A stretch of DNA of 57,579 nt from DATAVB01 sp040414495 (GTDB lineage: Bacteria; Actinomycetota; Actinomycetes; Mycobacteriales; QHCD01). Below the pieces are notes generated by a model, which was not told where the DNA came from, did not search any database, and saw only the letters and a program-made list of their open reading frames with translations. Both the position numbers and the translations under genes were made by a program. Shown here in pieces: positions 7,277 through 15,293 of this stretch (the stretch's first letter is position 1; each line of letters begins with the position of its first letter). The stretch lies in contig JBEDUI010000047.1 of assembly GCA_040414495.1 (NCBI GenBank), positions 1 to 57,579 of the forward strand, read 5' to 3'.

Positions 7277-8670
7277 GTCGGCTGGATAAACGTCCGCGCC
7301 CAATTCTGGTGCAGCGCGGTCAGCCGTTCCACAATGTCCGGTCGCGCCTCGATGAGGTTCTCGCTCTCCGCCACGTCCTCACCTATGTGGTGCAGCCGGA
7401 AACCCGAGCCCGGTTCAGCGTGCTCGACCTGCCGAATTCCCTGTGCCGCCGGCGAATCCGGCTCCACCCAGGTTAGCTTCCACTCCTGGTCGCGTACCGC
7501 CCATTGGAAGCCGCAATCCCAGTGCAGCGTCCCATGACCGACGTCGCGTTGCCCGGCCAGCAACGGCAGTTGGTTGATTCCGTCGCAATTGTGCGGTGCG
7601 CTACCGGCCGCGGTGAGCAGGGTCGGATAAAGGTCGAGCGTGCTGACCAACGCGTCGGTGCGTCGCCCTTCGGAAATCCCACCGGCCGGCCAACGGACTA
7701 GCATCGGCACCCGGATTCCGCCTTCCCACAACGTATATTTGGTGCCGCGCAGCGGCGTATTGTCGCCGTAATTGCAGGTTGACCCGCCATTGTCGGTGAC
7801 GTACGCGACGATCGTGTTCTCGGCCAGACCGAGCTCGTCCAACTGATCGAGGAGCCGACCGATTTCGGCGTCCATCAGCTCCAACTGCGCTTCGTAATAA
7901 GCCCGACCGTCCGGCAGGTTCGGCGAAATCGCGCCGTCGTACCAGTCGACGTACCTACCGGTGCTTTCGTCCCAGTCCGGATGTTCGGCCAGACCGCGTC
8001 GCTGCAACTCCTCGGCCGGCAGCTGCCAGCAGAAATTGTGTACGGCATTGAAAGCGAGCATTCCGAAGAACGGTTCGTTGCTGTGCCTGGCCACGAATTC
8101 GCGTGCCCGCGTGCCCAACTCGGCGGTCAGAAACCCTTCAAGATCAGCTTCTTCACCGTCATCGAACAGCGGGCTCACGCCGTGCACCCGCGTACCCTCC
8201 GGACCGTATTGTTCGGCTGCGGCTCGGGAATGGTGCTGGTAGTGCAGCCGACCCATCGACAGCCCGGCCAGTCCGTACAGCGACTCGGCGAACCCGTGTT
8301 GATCGGGGCAGGCGCGGTCGCCGGGCTTTTCCGGGCCGTAATGCACCTTGCCGAAATACCCGGTGGCGTAGCCGAGTTCGGCGAACTGCTCGGCCAGACT
8401 GACACCGTCGGGCGGGAACGCGGAGGTGTCGAACCAGCGCGCGCCCCACCGCTGCTGGTACCGCCCGGAGATGATGGCGGCGCGTGACGGGCTGCAGATC
8501 GGCGCGGTGACGTATGCGGCCTCGCAGCTGACGCCCTCGGCCGCGAGCCGATCCAGCGCCGGAGTGTTCAGCTCCGGATGCACTCCGAGCGCGGCCCGGT
8601 CGGCGTATCCGTGGTCATCGGACACAATCAGGATGACGTTGGGCCGATCCTGACCCGCACCGTCCACCAT
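7273..8670 (-). CDS. Type I sulfatase (arylsulfatase family)
   Basis: 465 residues. The N-terminus NVILIVSDDHGY carries the Asp pair that binds calcium. Residues 59-63 form the Cys-type signature C-S-P-S-R, whose Cys must be converted to formylglycine, within PICSPSRAAIISG. YFGKVHYG and VAYVTDNGGS supply further active-site residues. It hydrolyses a sulfate ester or a related substrate. No secretion signal is visible, so it is probably cytosolic. No formylglycine-generating enzyme lies in the window. The substrate is unknown; KDPG aldolase and ThuA nearby hint at sugar acids, but this is only inference. Confidence 0.88.
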   Translation of the reverse strand: MVDGAGQDRPNVILIVSDDHGYADRAALGVHPELNTPALDRLAAEGVSCEAAYVTAPICSPSRAAIISGRYQQRWGARWFDTSAFPPDGVSLAEQFAELGYATGYFGKVHYGPEKPGDRACPDQHGFAESLYGLAGLSMGRLHYQHHSRAAAEQYGPEGTRVHGVSPLFDDGEEADLEGFLTAELGTRAREFVARHSNEPFFGMLAFNAVHNFCWQLPAEELQRRGLAEHPDWDESTGRYVDWYDGAISPNLPDGRAYYEAQLELMDAEIGRLLDQLDELGLAENTIVAYVTDNGGSTCNYGDNTPLRGTKYTLWEGGIRVPMLVRWPAGGISEGRRTDALVSTLDLYPTLLTAAGSAPHNCDGINQLPLLAGQRDVGHGTLHWDCGFQWAVRDQEWKLTWVEPDSPAAQGIRQVEHAEPGSGFRLHHIGEDVAESENLIEARPDIVERLTALHQNWARTFIQPT

Positions 8671-8699
8671 GAGCAGCTCCCCTCTCGCTGCTCGTGAGG

Positions 8700-8927
8700 T
8701 TAGCGGGTCCCCTCCGGAGCGATCGGGTCGGCGCAGACGATCGTGTACGCATCGTCGATCTCATCGGGCTCGGGCCGGTTATCCAGCCAATGCAGGGTGC
8801 CGAAACCGCCGCTGATCACGACCTGCAGCTCGCCACCGGCGACTGCCACCCGCAGCGGGAGATGGTCCGGCAGGCCGGCAAGATCGGCCCGTAATCGGCC
8901 CACGGTCCAACGCTCTGGTTCGTCCAT
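8700..8927 (-). CDS. Small conserved protein, DUF6225-like
   Basis: 75 residues: MDEPERWTVGRLRADLAGLP followed by DHLPLRVAVAGG and an acidic C-terminus. The 'TVGxLRxxLAxLPDxxPL.V' pattern recalls a small actinobacterial family of unknown function, DUF6225 as far as memory allows. The ATG at 8927 has GGGGG about ten bases upstream and is preferred to the longer frame from 8996. It lies 29 bases upstream of the sulfatase on the same strand and may be cotranscribed. No catalytic motif is evident. Confidence 0.55.
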   Translation of the reverse strand: MDEPERWTVGRLRADLAGLPDHLPLRVAVAGGELQVVISGGFGTLHWLDNRPEPDEIDDAYTIVCADPIAPEGTR

Positions 8928-9039
8928 GACTGCTACCCCCGGGTATCGAAATCCGTTTCCGCCGGGCAAATCGCGTCGTCTTTGCGATTCTGACACAGGA
9001 ATCGGCCGAATTACGGGATATCCGAAGCCATAGGGAAAG

Positions 9040-9861
9040 TCAGTGCGTTACCCATTCGGCAAACGCCTGTCGACGCCGCATCTCGTACAGCATGATTCCA
9101 GCGGCAATTGCGGCGTTGAGCGAGTCGGTTGTGCCGACCATCGGGATACGGACCTGCACGTCACCGCATCCCAATAAGCTGACGGGCAGGCCCTCCTGCT
9201 CGCCGCCGAGCAACAATGCCGCCGGCAGTGGGTAATCGGTGGCCCAGTGATCGATCGCGGCGCTGGGCGACGTTGTCACAACGCTGACTTCGTGCTCGCG
9301 AGCCCAAGGCGAAAACGCCTGCTCGTCGGGCAATCTGATGACCGGGACGGCGAATATCGCGCCCATGCTGGCCCGGACCGCGGTCGGCGAATACGGGTCG
9401 GCGGTGTCACCGAGCAACAACACGGCGGCCACGCCGGTCGATACGGCGGTGCGCACAATCGTGCCCAGGTTGCCGGGATTTCCCAGTTGATGCAGGGCGA
9501 CGAACAGCGACTGCGGTCCGACCGGTAGGTCCTCCAGCCGGACCGGTCGCACCTTGACAACGGCGGCCAACCCGCCGGGACGGTCCCGAGTGGACAGCCG
9601 GGTGAACAGATCGTTCGACAAATAGGCGATCGGGACGCCGCGGTCCTCCAACTCGCTCAACAGCGCCAGGGCCGGCGAATCCGCCAACAGTCCGGGAGCG
9701 GCCAACAGCACGTCGACGTCGAACCCGGCCTCGATCGCCTGCCACACCGGCTGAATTCCCTCAACCAGAAACGTACCGGTGCGCAGCCGTTGTTTACGGC
9801 TGGCCAACATGCGTACCCGTTTCACCAACGGATTCGACACACTGCCGATGATCTCGACCAT
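9040..9861 (-). CDS. SpoU/TrmH-family RNA 2'-O-methyltransferase
   Basis: 273 residues. The N-terminal substrate-binding domain starts EIIGSVSNPLVKRVRMLASRKQR and contains FLVEGIQPV. The C-terminal knotted SPOUT domain shows LHQLGNPGNLGTIVRTA (motif 1), LLLGGEQEGLP (motif 2) and RIPMVGTTDSLNAAIAAGIMLYE (motif 3 with the cofactor-binding Leu-Asn). It methylates rRNA or tRNA ribose; the position cannot be told. AGGAG precedes the ATG at 9861, which rules out the longer frame. It is a housekeeping-type gene. Confidence 0.9.
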   Translation of the reverse strand: MVEIIGSVSNPLVKRVRMLASRKQRLRTGTFLVEGIQPVWQAIEAGFDVDVLLAAPGLLADSPALALLSELEDRGVPIAYLSNDLFTRLSTRDRPGGLAAVVKVRPVRLEDLPVGPQSLFVALHQLGNPGNLGTIVRTAVSTGVAAVLLLGDTADPYSPTAVRASMGAIFAVPVIRLPDEQAFSPWAREHEVSVVTTSPSAAIDHWATDYPLPAALLLGGEQEGLPVSLLGCGDVQVRIPMVGTTDSLNAAIAAGIMLYEMRRRQAFAEWVTH

Positions 9862-10052
9862 GGTTCTCCTGTTCCGAGCGGACGTATCGCCGCCGTAAGG
9901 CCTGACCAACGGCCGCCGATTTGCCGCGCACCTGACAGCAGGTTGCACAACACTCTGTTGTCACGTTCGCCGCAACGGGGCACGGTTGCGCACTGGACGT
10001 CAGATCACCATGGAAAGAGGCTGAACCTGGGGCGGCTTTCATGCAAACGAAT

Positions 10053-10064
10053 AAGCGGCCGCTT
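10053..10064. promoter_or_regulatory. 12-bp perfect palindrome upstream of the aldolase gene
   Basis: AAGCGGCCGCTT reads the same on both strands and lies about 40 bases before the GTG of the KDPG aldolase gene. It could be an operator. No neighbouring regulator is obvious. Confidence 0.3.
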
Positions 10065-10105
10065 GCCGGCGTCGAATAGGGTTGGGGTGACAAAGGAGAT
10101 GCGCC

Positions 10106-10747
10106 GTGCCTGAGACCACACCGGACAAAGCGAACGTACTCGCCGAACTGCGCACTGCGGCCGTGATCGCCGTGCTGCGCGCGCCGGGCCCCGACTCGGC
10201 CCGTGGCGCCTGCTCGGCCCTGGTCGAGGGCGGAGTGCGGGCGATCGAGGTCACCTACACCACGCCCGAGGCCGCCTCGGTGATCCGCTGGGCCGCCGAG
10301 ACCTTCGGCGACAAGGTGGTGGTCGGGGCCGGCACGCTGACCGAGGAGGCCCAGGTCCGGGAAGCCGTGGCGGCCGGGGCGCGGTATCTGGTGAGCCCGG
10401 GCCTGGACTTCGAGGTCGCGGCCGCGATGGCCGAGTCGGGGCTGCTCAGCATGGTCGGCGCGCTCACTCCGTCCGAGGTCATGGCGGCCCGCCGGGTCGG
10501 TGATGTGGTGAAGCTGTTCCCCGGTTCGCTGGGCGGACCGGCGTACCTGAAGGCATTGCGCGGGCCGTTCCCGGACGTGCCGTTCATGCCGACCGGTGGC
10601 GTTTCCCGCGACAACGTCCGGGCCTGGCTCGATGCCGGCGCCGTCGCGGTCGGCGCTGGCGGCGAGTTGGTGCCCTCGGCCGCGTTGGCGGCCGGCGACT
10701 GGCAGCAGATCAGCGACCGCGCAGCCGATTTCGTGGCGGCGCTCTAG
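10106..10747 (+). CDS. eda: KDPG/KHG aldolase (2-dehydro-3-deoxy-phosphogluconate aldolase)
   Basis: 213 residues, the usual length for a class I TIM-barrel KDPG aldolase. Visible residues are R25 in VIAVLR, E48 in VRAIEVTYTTP (general base) and K136 in VVKLFPGS (Schiff-base Lys), with GAGT and PTGGV as phosphate-binding loops. It splits 2-keto-3-deoxy-6-phosphogluconate, or a related keto-acid, into pyruvate and an aldehyde in the cytosol. The GTG at 10106 follows AAAGGAG. No dehydratase or kinase of the pathway is adjacent. Confidence 0.93.
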   Translation: MPETTPDKANVLAELRTAAVIAVLRAPGPDSARGACSALVEGGVRAIEVTYTTPEAASVIRWAAETFGDKVVVGAGTLTEEAQVREAVAAGARYLVSPGLDFEVAAAMAESGLLSMVGALTPSEVMAARRVGDVVKLFPGSLGGPAYLKALRGPFPDVPFMPTGGVSRDNVRAWLDAGAVAVGAGGELVPSAALAAGDWQQISDRAADFVAAL

Positions 10748-10761
10748 CTCCTGCCGCGCGA

Positions 10762-10788
10762 TGTCACAGTTCCGAACGCTCGTCGGTC
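10762..10788 (+). promoter_or_regulatory. Candidate ECF41-type promoter
   Basis: TGTCACA at 10762-10768 is the -35 element known for ECF41 sigma factors. Sixteen bases later comes GGTC (10785-10788), one base from the CGTC -10 element; a CGTC also lies at 10781. It is about 40 bases before the CMD/ECF41 operon and would make the operon autoregulated. Confidence 0.55.
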
Positions 10789-10827
10789 GTGCTGGGTGAG
10801 TATCGACGAGCATCGTGGAGGTGCGAC

Positions 10828-11385
10828 ATGGCGCGCATTGAGCTGCAGCCACCGCGGACCCTGCTTTATCGGGCCGGCGAATGGTATTCCCGGCGCAAGT
10901 ACGGCGCCGTACTCGATCCGGGAAAGATATACGCGTACAACAACAAGGTGCTGCTGGCGTTGGTCGGTCTGGAACGTCGGGTGGAACGTTGGAACAAGCT
11001 GGATCCGGCGCTGAAACACCTTGCGGTGATGGCGTGTTCGGCGCAGATCGGTTGTTCGTGGTGTATTGATTTCGGTTACTGGGAAGCCGATCGGCTCGGT
11101 CTGCCGATGGAGAAAGTCCGGCTCGTACCAACGTGGCGGGAGCACCGCGAGGCGTTCAGTGAGTTGGAACAATTGGTATTGGAATACAGCGAAGCCGCCA
11201 CGGCCACCCCGCCGCGGGTGTCGGATGAGCTGACGAACGCCCTGCTGAAATATCTGAGTATGGCGGAATTGGTCGAGTTGACGACAATGGTCGCGGTGGA
11301 GAATTTACGCTCGCGGGTCAATAGCGCGTTTGGCCTGAAGGGGCAGGGATTTTCCGACCAATGCCAGATACGGTCGGTCTCATGA
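10828..11385 (+). CDS. Carboxymuconolactone decarboxylase-like (AhpD-fold) partner of ECF41
   Basis: 185 all-helical residues of the CMD/AhpD fold, with CSWC (C76, C79) in the segment ACSAQIGCSWCIDFGYWEA. In AhpD a His follows four residues after the second Cys; here that position is Gly, so AhpD chemistry may differ. Genes for CMD-type, oxidoreductase or epimerase proteins (the COE group) are the known neighbours of ECF41 sigma factors, and this gene overlaps the sigma gene by ATGA. It probably makes or senses the redox or metabolite signal. The ATG at 10828 follows GGAGG. Confidence 0.85.
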   Translation: MARIELQPPRTLLYRAGEWYSRRKYGAVLDPGKIYAYNNKVLLALVGLERRVERWNKLDPALKHLAVMACSAQIGCSWCIDFGYWEADRLGLPMEKVRLVPTWREHREAFSELEQLVLEYSEAATATPPRVSDELTNALLKYLSMAELVELTTMVAVENLRSRVNSAFGLKGQGFSDQCQIRSVS

Positions 11386-12227
11386 CCGAGATCTTCGAGG
11401 AGCAGCGCTCGATGCTGTTCGGCATTGCGTACCGCATGCTTGGCAGCGTCGCCGATGCCGAGGACGTTCTGCAGGACGCGTGGTTGCGCTGGAACACCGT
11501 GACAACGGCGGTGGATAACCCAGCGGCGTATCTGTCGCGGATCGTGACCAACCTCTGTCTGAACAAGCTCCGGTCGGCCGCTGCCACACGGGAGAGCTAC
11601 GTCGGTCCATGGCTCCCGGAGCCGTTGCTGGCCGTGCCCGACGATGCCAGCGAGACCGCGGAAATGGCCGAATCAATTTCGTTGGGAATGCTGGTCGTCC
11701 TGGAAAGCCTATCCCCGTTGGAACGTGCGGTTTTTGTGCTCCGCGAGGTTTTCGGCTATTCGTTCGAAGAGGTCGCGCGCATGTTGCACCGCACGCCGGC
11801 TTCGGTCCGGCAGGTCGGTCACCGCGCACGATCGCACGTGCAGGCCCGGCGGCCGCGCTTCGACGCGTCCGACGAATTACGTCGCCAGGTCACCGAGCAA
11901 TTCATGGCAGCCTGCATCAGCGGCGATCTGGATAAGGTGATGAGCCTGTTGGCTCCGGACGTGACAGTGTGGACAGACGGCGGCGGGAAGGTACGGGCGG
12001 CGCTGCGTCCGCTGTACGGACCGGACGCGGTCAGTCGCTTTATCGCCGGTGTGATCGCGCGATTCGAGGGCGACATCGAGTCGGATCTGGTCGCCGTCAA
12101 CGGACGACCGGGCGTGCTGATCGCCTCGAACGGGCGGATCGACACGGTCGCGGATTTCGACATTGTGGACGGCAAGATCACCGCGATCCGGGCGATCCGG
12201 AACCCCGACAAGCTGCCGTCTCCGTGA
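11382..12227 (+). CDS. ECF41-group RNA polymerase sigma factor (SigJ-like)
   Basis: 281 residues. Sigma region 2 (FGIAYRMLGSVADAEDVLQDAWLRW) and region 4 (FVLREVFGYSFEEVARMLHRT) are followed by a SnoaL/NTF2-like C-terminal domain. That domain carries the conserved D-G-G-G-K motif near residue 200 (VTVWTDGGGKVRAAL). In ECF41 this fused domain controls activity and replaces a separate anti-sigma factor. ATG 11382 overlaps the partner's stop; an in-frame ATG at 11361 is less likely. It should direct transcription from the promoter at 10762-10788. Confidence 0.92.
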   Translation: MTEIFEEQRSMLFGIAYRMLGSVADAEDVLQDAWLRWNTVTTAVDNPAAYLSRIVTNLCLNKLRSAAATRESYVGPWLPEPLLAVPDDASETAEMAESISLGMLVVLESLSPLERAVFVLREVFGYSFEEVARMLHRTPASVRQVGHRARSHVQARRPRFDASDELRRQVTEQFMAACISGDLDKVMSLLAPDVTVWTDGGGKVRAALRPLYGPDAVSRFIAGVIARFEGDIESDLVAVNGRPGVLIASNGRIDTVADFDIVDGKITAIRAIRNPDKLPSP

Positions 12228-12276
12228 TGTCCACAGTGGCGTGTGCCGAAACTTGCGTTGCGATTGATCGCCGTCC

Positions 12277-12302
12277 GGCCCCGCCACGGGGGAAGCGGGG
12301 CC
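12277..12302. terminator. GC-rich hairpin downstream of the ECF41 gene
   Basis: GGCCCCGC and GCGGGGCC form a perfect 8-bp stem around a 10-base loop, 50 bases after the sigma gene stop. There is no U-run, so it is only a possible terminator. The rest of the 290-base gap up to 12517 shows nothing except a TCCACAGTGG motif at 12230. Confidence 0.4.
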
Positions 12303-12517
12303 GAACGACCCTGCGACAATGGGGGAATTGTCGTGACTGCGAGGTTAGGGTTGTGTGGCGGCGTGCTGTATGCGATGTAATCGAATCGTTACCATAAATT
12401 GCTAGCCATCTTGTGGACGACCGGCCGTCTGCCGCGGCTTATGGCAGATCGTTGAGAGCTGCCGGCTGCTAGGTTTTGCCTGTTAATTCCGGCGAAGTTC
12501 AACGAGGAGGGCCGCAG

Positions 12518-13210
12518 GTGACGGTCGCGACCATTCTGACCGGGACGGGACGGTACGAGGACAAATGGCATGACTTTCCGGCCACGTCGCAGCAGATCGC
12601 CGCAGTGCTGGGGGAACTCGGGCTGGACTGTCGAATTCGCGGCACCCGGGCCAGCACGCTGATCGATCTCGGTGATACCGACGTTCTTGTCGTGAATGCT
12701 GGCAAAGGTCGGTTCGATTCCGAATTCGATGAGCCCGACGACCGCTGGGAATCGGCGTCGGAAAGCTTGCGGGCCTATATCGGGCGCGGTGGCGCGATGG
12801 TCGGCATTCACACTGCGGCCAATACGTTCCACAACATCGGCGGTTGGCTGGAAGCGCTGGGCGGTTTCTGGGAGATCGGCCGGTCGATGCACCCGCCGAT
12901 CAGCAACACCACGGTCGATGTCTGCCCCGATGATCATCCGATCACCAAGGGATTTGCGCCTTTTCCGGTTTACGACGAGCGGTACAGCTACCTCGTGCCC
13001 ACGGCAGAAATCCAGATTCTGGCGACGCACGACCACGATGGCCGGCGGCATCCGTTGGGCTGGGCGCGCGAGTTCGGCCCGAGCCGGGTTGTATACGACG
13101 CCCTGGGTCACGGCGTGCAATCGTATGAATCCGACGGCAGACGGCGTTTGTTGAAGCGCGAGGTGCTCTGGGCGCTCGGGGCCGACGCCGAGGAATTGAG
13201 CCGCTATTAG
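12518..13210 (+). CDS. ThuA domain protein
   Basis: 230 residues forming a class I glutamine-amidotransferase-like ThuA domain: DVLVVNAGKGRF, LRAYIGRGGAMVGIHTAANTF, DDHPITKGFAPFPVYDERY, and the C-terminal GWAREFGPSRVVYDALGHG. ThuA-type proteins occur in sugar catabolism clusters; some isomerise keto-sugars. The usual nucleophile elbow Cys is absent, as is normal for the family. The GTG at 12518 follows GGAGGG. It is a single gene with no sugar transporter beside it. The exact reaction is unknown. Confidence 0.8.
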   Translation: MTVATILTGTGRYEDKWHDFPATSQQIAAVLGELGLDCRIRGTRASTLIDLGDTDVLVVNAGKGRFDSEFDEPDDRWESASESLRAYIGRGGAMVGIHTAANTFHNIGGWLEALGGFWEIGRSMHPPISNTTVDVCPDDHPITKGFAPFPVYDERYSYLVPTAEIQILATHDHDGRRHPLGWAREFGPSRVVYDALGHGVQSYESDGRRRLLKREVLWALGADAEELSRY

Positions 13211-13237
13211 TTCTGGTGAACTTTCGCCAGACGCTCC

Positions 13238-14317
13238 TCAGCTATCAAGCCCCAGCTTGTGCCGGTGCCGCCAGGCCAGCCGCAGTGTCGCGGCGCCTGC
13301 GGGCTGCATCGGCTCGGTGGTCGTATAGCGCTCGATGCTCGATTCGGTGAACGGGAGCCCGGCCAGCACCTGGCCCTCGGCGTTTTCCGTCACCGACCGG
13401 CCGAACACCTCGTCGAAAACGTCGCTCTCCAGAATCACCACGGTCAGCAGATCGACCGCCAGCGTCAGCGGATCAACGCCCATGCCCAGAACGAAGGCGC
13501 GGACCGTGCCGTCGGTCCGGCCGGCGGTGAGCCGGGCGTACAGCGGGTGGGCGTCGTAATCGATTGGAGCGAGGTGCGCGCCGTACTTCTCCGACCCGCC
13601 GAGCAATTCCTCGTTGAATTCGCGCACCATATTGCGCCACAGATCGAAGTCGTTGGCTTCATTCCACGGTGCCTCGTCGGCGGCTTGGAAGACCCCGACG
13701 GGCACCACCTGATAGAGCCCACCGGCGTGTGCCACCCGGGCCGGATCCCGCCAGTGCAGCAGGAAAGTTGAGCCCGACTGTCCCGTTCGGACAGTCAAGG
13801 TCGAGATGGCCAGGGCGGCGGTACGACGGGCCGGGTCGGTCGGATCACCAATCGCCCGGCGCAGCGGACCGACGCCACGTGCGCAATATTCGTGACCGAT
13901 CGACTCGCCGATATTCACCACGTCGAAATAATGACCGCGGCCGAAGCTCAGCGTCGGCTCGGCCGAGCCCAGGTCGGCCGCGAGCAGTCGATACAGCGGC
14001 CGATTCTCGAATACGGTCGGCGCGGCCAGAGCCGCGATTGCCTCCGCGTACGTCGCATACGGTTCCGGTCGTACGTCGGCGGTTACCGGTTCGCTTCCGG
14101 TCAGGCCCGTGAACGGCGTATCGGGCCGCCAGTGCAGGCGGATCCGGTCCAGTGGCAACGGAACGTCGGGCAGCCACTCGGGCCGCAGCAGTAAATCGGT
14201 GTGATTGACGAGCCGTAAATCCGGATAATCCGCCGCGGCTTTACGCGACAACGCCGGCCGCTGCTCCATCATCTCCCGGCGCGTCCGCAACCACCGCGCC
14301 TGTGCGCTCTCCGCCAC
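13238..14317 (-). CDS. Nudix-like domain protein of unknown function
   Basis: 359 residues. The central part VVPVGVFQAADEAPWNEANDFDLWRN, ending in REFNEELLG, resembles a degenerate Nudix segment. The C-terminus contains DLLTVVILESDVFDEVFG, NAEGQVLAGLPFTESSIERY and AGAATLRLAWRHR. From memory, this block occurs as the C-terminal part of some actinobacterial XRE-family regulators; here no helix-turn-helix is present. A complete Nudix box cannot be read, so catalysis is doubtful. It is convergent with ThuA and divergent from the SDR operon. Confidence 0.5.
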   Translation of the reverse strand: MAESAQARWLRTRREMMEQRPALSRKAAADYPDLRLVNHTDLLLRPEWLPDVPLPLDRIRLHWRPDTPFTGLTGSEPVTADVRPEPYATYAEAIAALAAPTVFENRPLYRLLAADLGSAEPTLSFGRGHYFDVVNIGESIGHEYCARGVGPLRRAIGDPTDPARRTAALAISTLTVRTGQSGSTFLLHWRDPARVAHAGGLYQVVPVGVFQAADEAPWNEANDFDLWRNMVREFNEELLGGSEKYGAHLAPIDYDAHPLYARLTAGRTDGTVRAFVLGMGVDPLTLAVDLLTVVILESDVFDEVFGRSVTENAEGQVLAGLPFTESSIERYTTTEPMQPAGAATLRLAWRHRHKLGLDS

Positions 14318-14441
14318 CCGCTCACCCTCTCATGCTCGGTGTGCCCGGCCAGACCGACCAACACAACTGGTTGCGAAATCCGCCCGCCGGACCGGGCCGG
14401 TTCATCCGGCGGAAGCCGGCCACCGGTCAGCCGCCTAAGGG

Positions 14442-14471
14442 TTGACAACATTGGCAACGTCGCCGTAACTT
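14442..14471 (+). promoter_or_regulatory. Sigma-70-type promoter of the SDR-LacI-HyuA operon
   Basis: A perfect -35 TTGACA (14442-14447), an 18-base spacer and a TAACTT -10 (14466-14471, TANNNT type). It precedes the 14508 ATG by about 36 bases and is one of the clearest housekeeping promoters in the window. Confidence 0.75.
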
Positions 14472-14476
14472 GTCGC

Positions 14477-14490
14477 CTAATTCGTATTAG
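14477..14490. promoter_or_regulatory. LacI-type operator candidate with central CG
   Basis: CTAATTCGTATTAG is an inverted repeat (five of six bases per arm) centred on CG, as in LacI-family operators. It starts five bases after the -10, over the likely transcription start, an ideal repressor position. The LacI gene is the second gene of the operon. Confidence 0.65.
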
Positions 14491-14507
14491 TAAAGGGGTA
14501 TTCGATC

Positions 14508-15293
14508 ATGGTGGCGGACGAGTGTGCGCTCGCGTGGCAGGCATTCGAGCCCGGCGTATTCGCCGATCGACTGGTCGTGGTGACCGGCGCGGCCGGTGGT
14601 ATCGGGCTGGAGGCGGCGACTGCATTCCACTCCTACGGCGCCCGCGTGATCATGCTCGACGTCAACGCTCCACTGTTGACCGACGCCGCCGCCGGCCTGT
14701 CCGGTGCAGTGCCGATGCCGCTTGATATCGCCGACGAGGAGCAGGTCCGCGCGACGTTTGCCGAGGTCTCTAAAGCGCATGGTCCGATCGATCACTTGGT
14801 TCATGCAGCCGCGATCATCACGGCCGAGCGACTGTTCGAACAGGACACTGAGCACTGGCGCCGGGTGCTCGATATCAACCTGGTCGGTTCGTTCACGGTC
14901 GTACGTGCGGCATTGCAGGACATGGTTCCGCGTGGCGCCGGCACCATCGTCGCGGTCGCCTCCGACGCTGGATTCCGCGGTGGCGGCGGGTTGATCGCCG
15001 ACGCGGCCTACGCCGCCAGCAAGGCCGGTGTGCTGTCGTTGGTGAAATCGGTGGCCCGGGAATTCGCCGGCTCCGGGGTACGTATCAACGCGCTGGTGCC
15101 GGGGCCGACCGATACGCCGCTGCATGCTCATGTTTCAGAGGAGCTCAAGCAGCGCATCGCGGGTGGTTTGCCGATCGGGCGGATGGGCCGCCCCGACGAC
15201 ATGGCCGCCGCCATTCTCTTCCTGTCCTCGCCGGCCGCGCAATTCGTCTACGGTGCCGCGTTGGACGTCGATGGTGGGTCGATGTTCCGGTGA
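14508..15293 (+). CDS. Short-chain dehydrogenase/reductase
   Basis: 261 residues of the classical SDR type: the NAD(P) motif TGAAGGIG, the LDVN segment whose Asp suggests NAD(H) preference, HAAAI in place of NAG, catalytic Y-A-A-S-K (AAYAASKAG) and a Ser in VAVASDAG. It oxidises or reduces an alcohol/ketone in the cytosol. It is the first gene of a seven-gene run ending at 23562. Its stop overlaps the LacI GTG. As the promoter-proximal enzyme under a LacI operator, it probably carries out an early dehydrogenation of the inducing substrate. Confidence 0.9.
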   Translation: MVADECALAWQAFEPGVFADRLVVVTGAAGGIGLEAATAFHSYGARVIMLDVNAPLLTDAAAGLSGAVPMPLDIADEEQVRATFAEVSKAHGPIDHLVHAAAIITAERLFEQDTEHWRRVLDINLVGSFTVVRAALQDMVPRGAGTIVAVASDAGFRGGGGLIADAAYAASKAGVLSLVKSVAREFAGSGVRINALVPGPTDTPLHAHVSEELKQRIAGGLPIGRMGRPDDMAAAILFLSSPAAQFVYGAALDVDGGSMFR

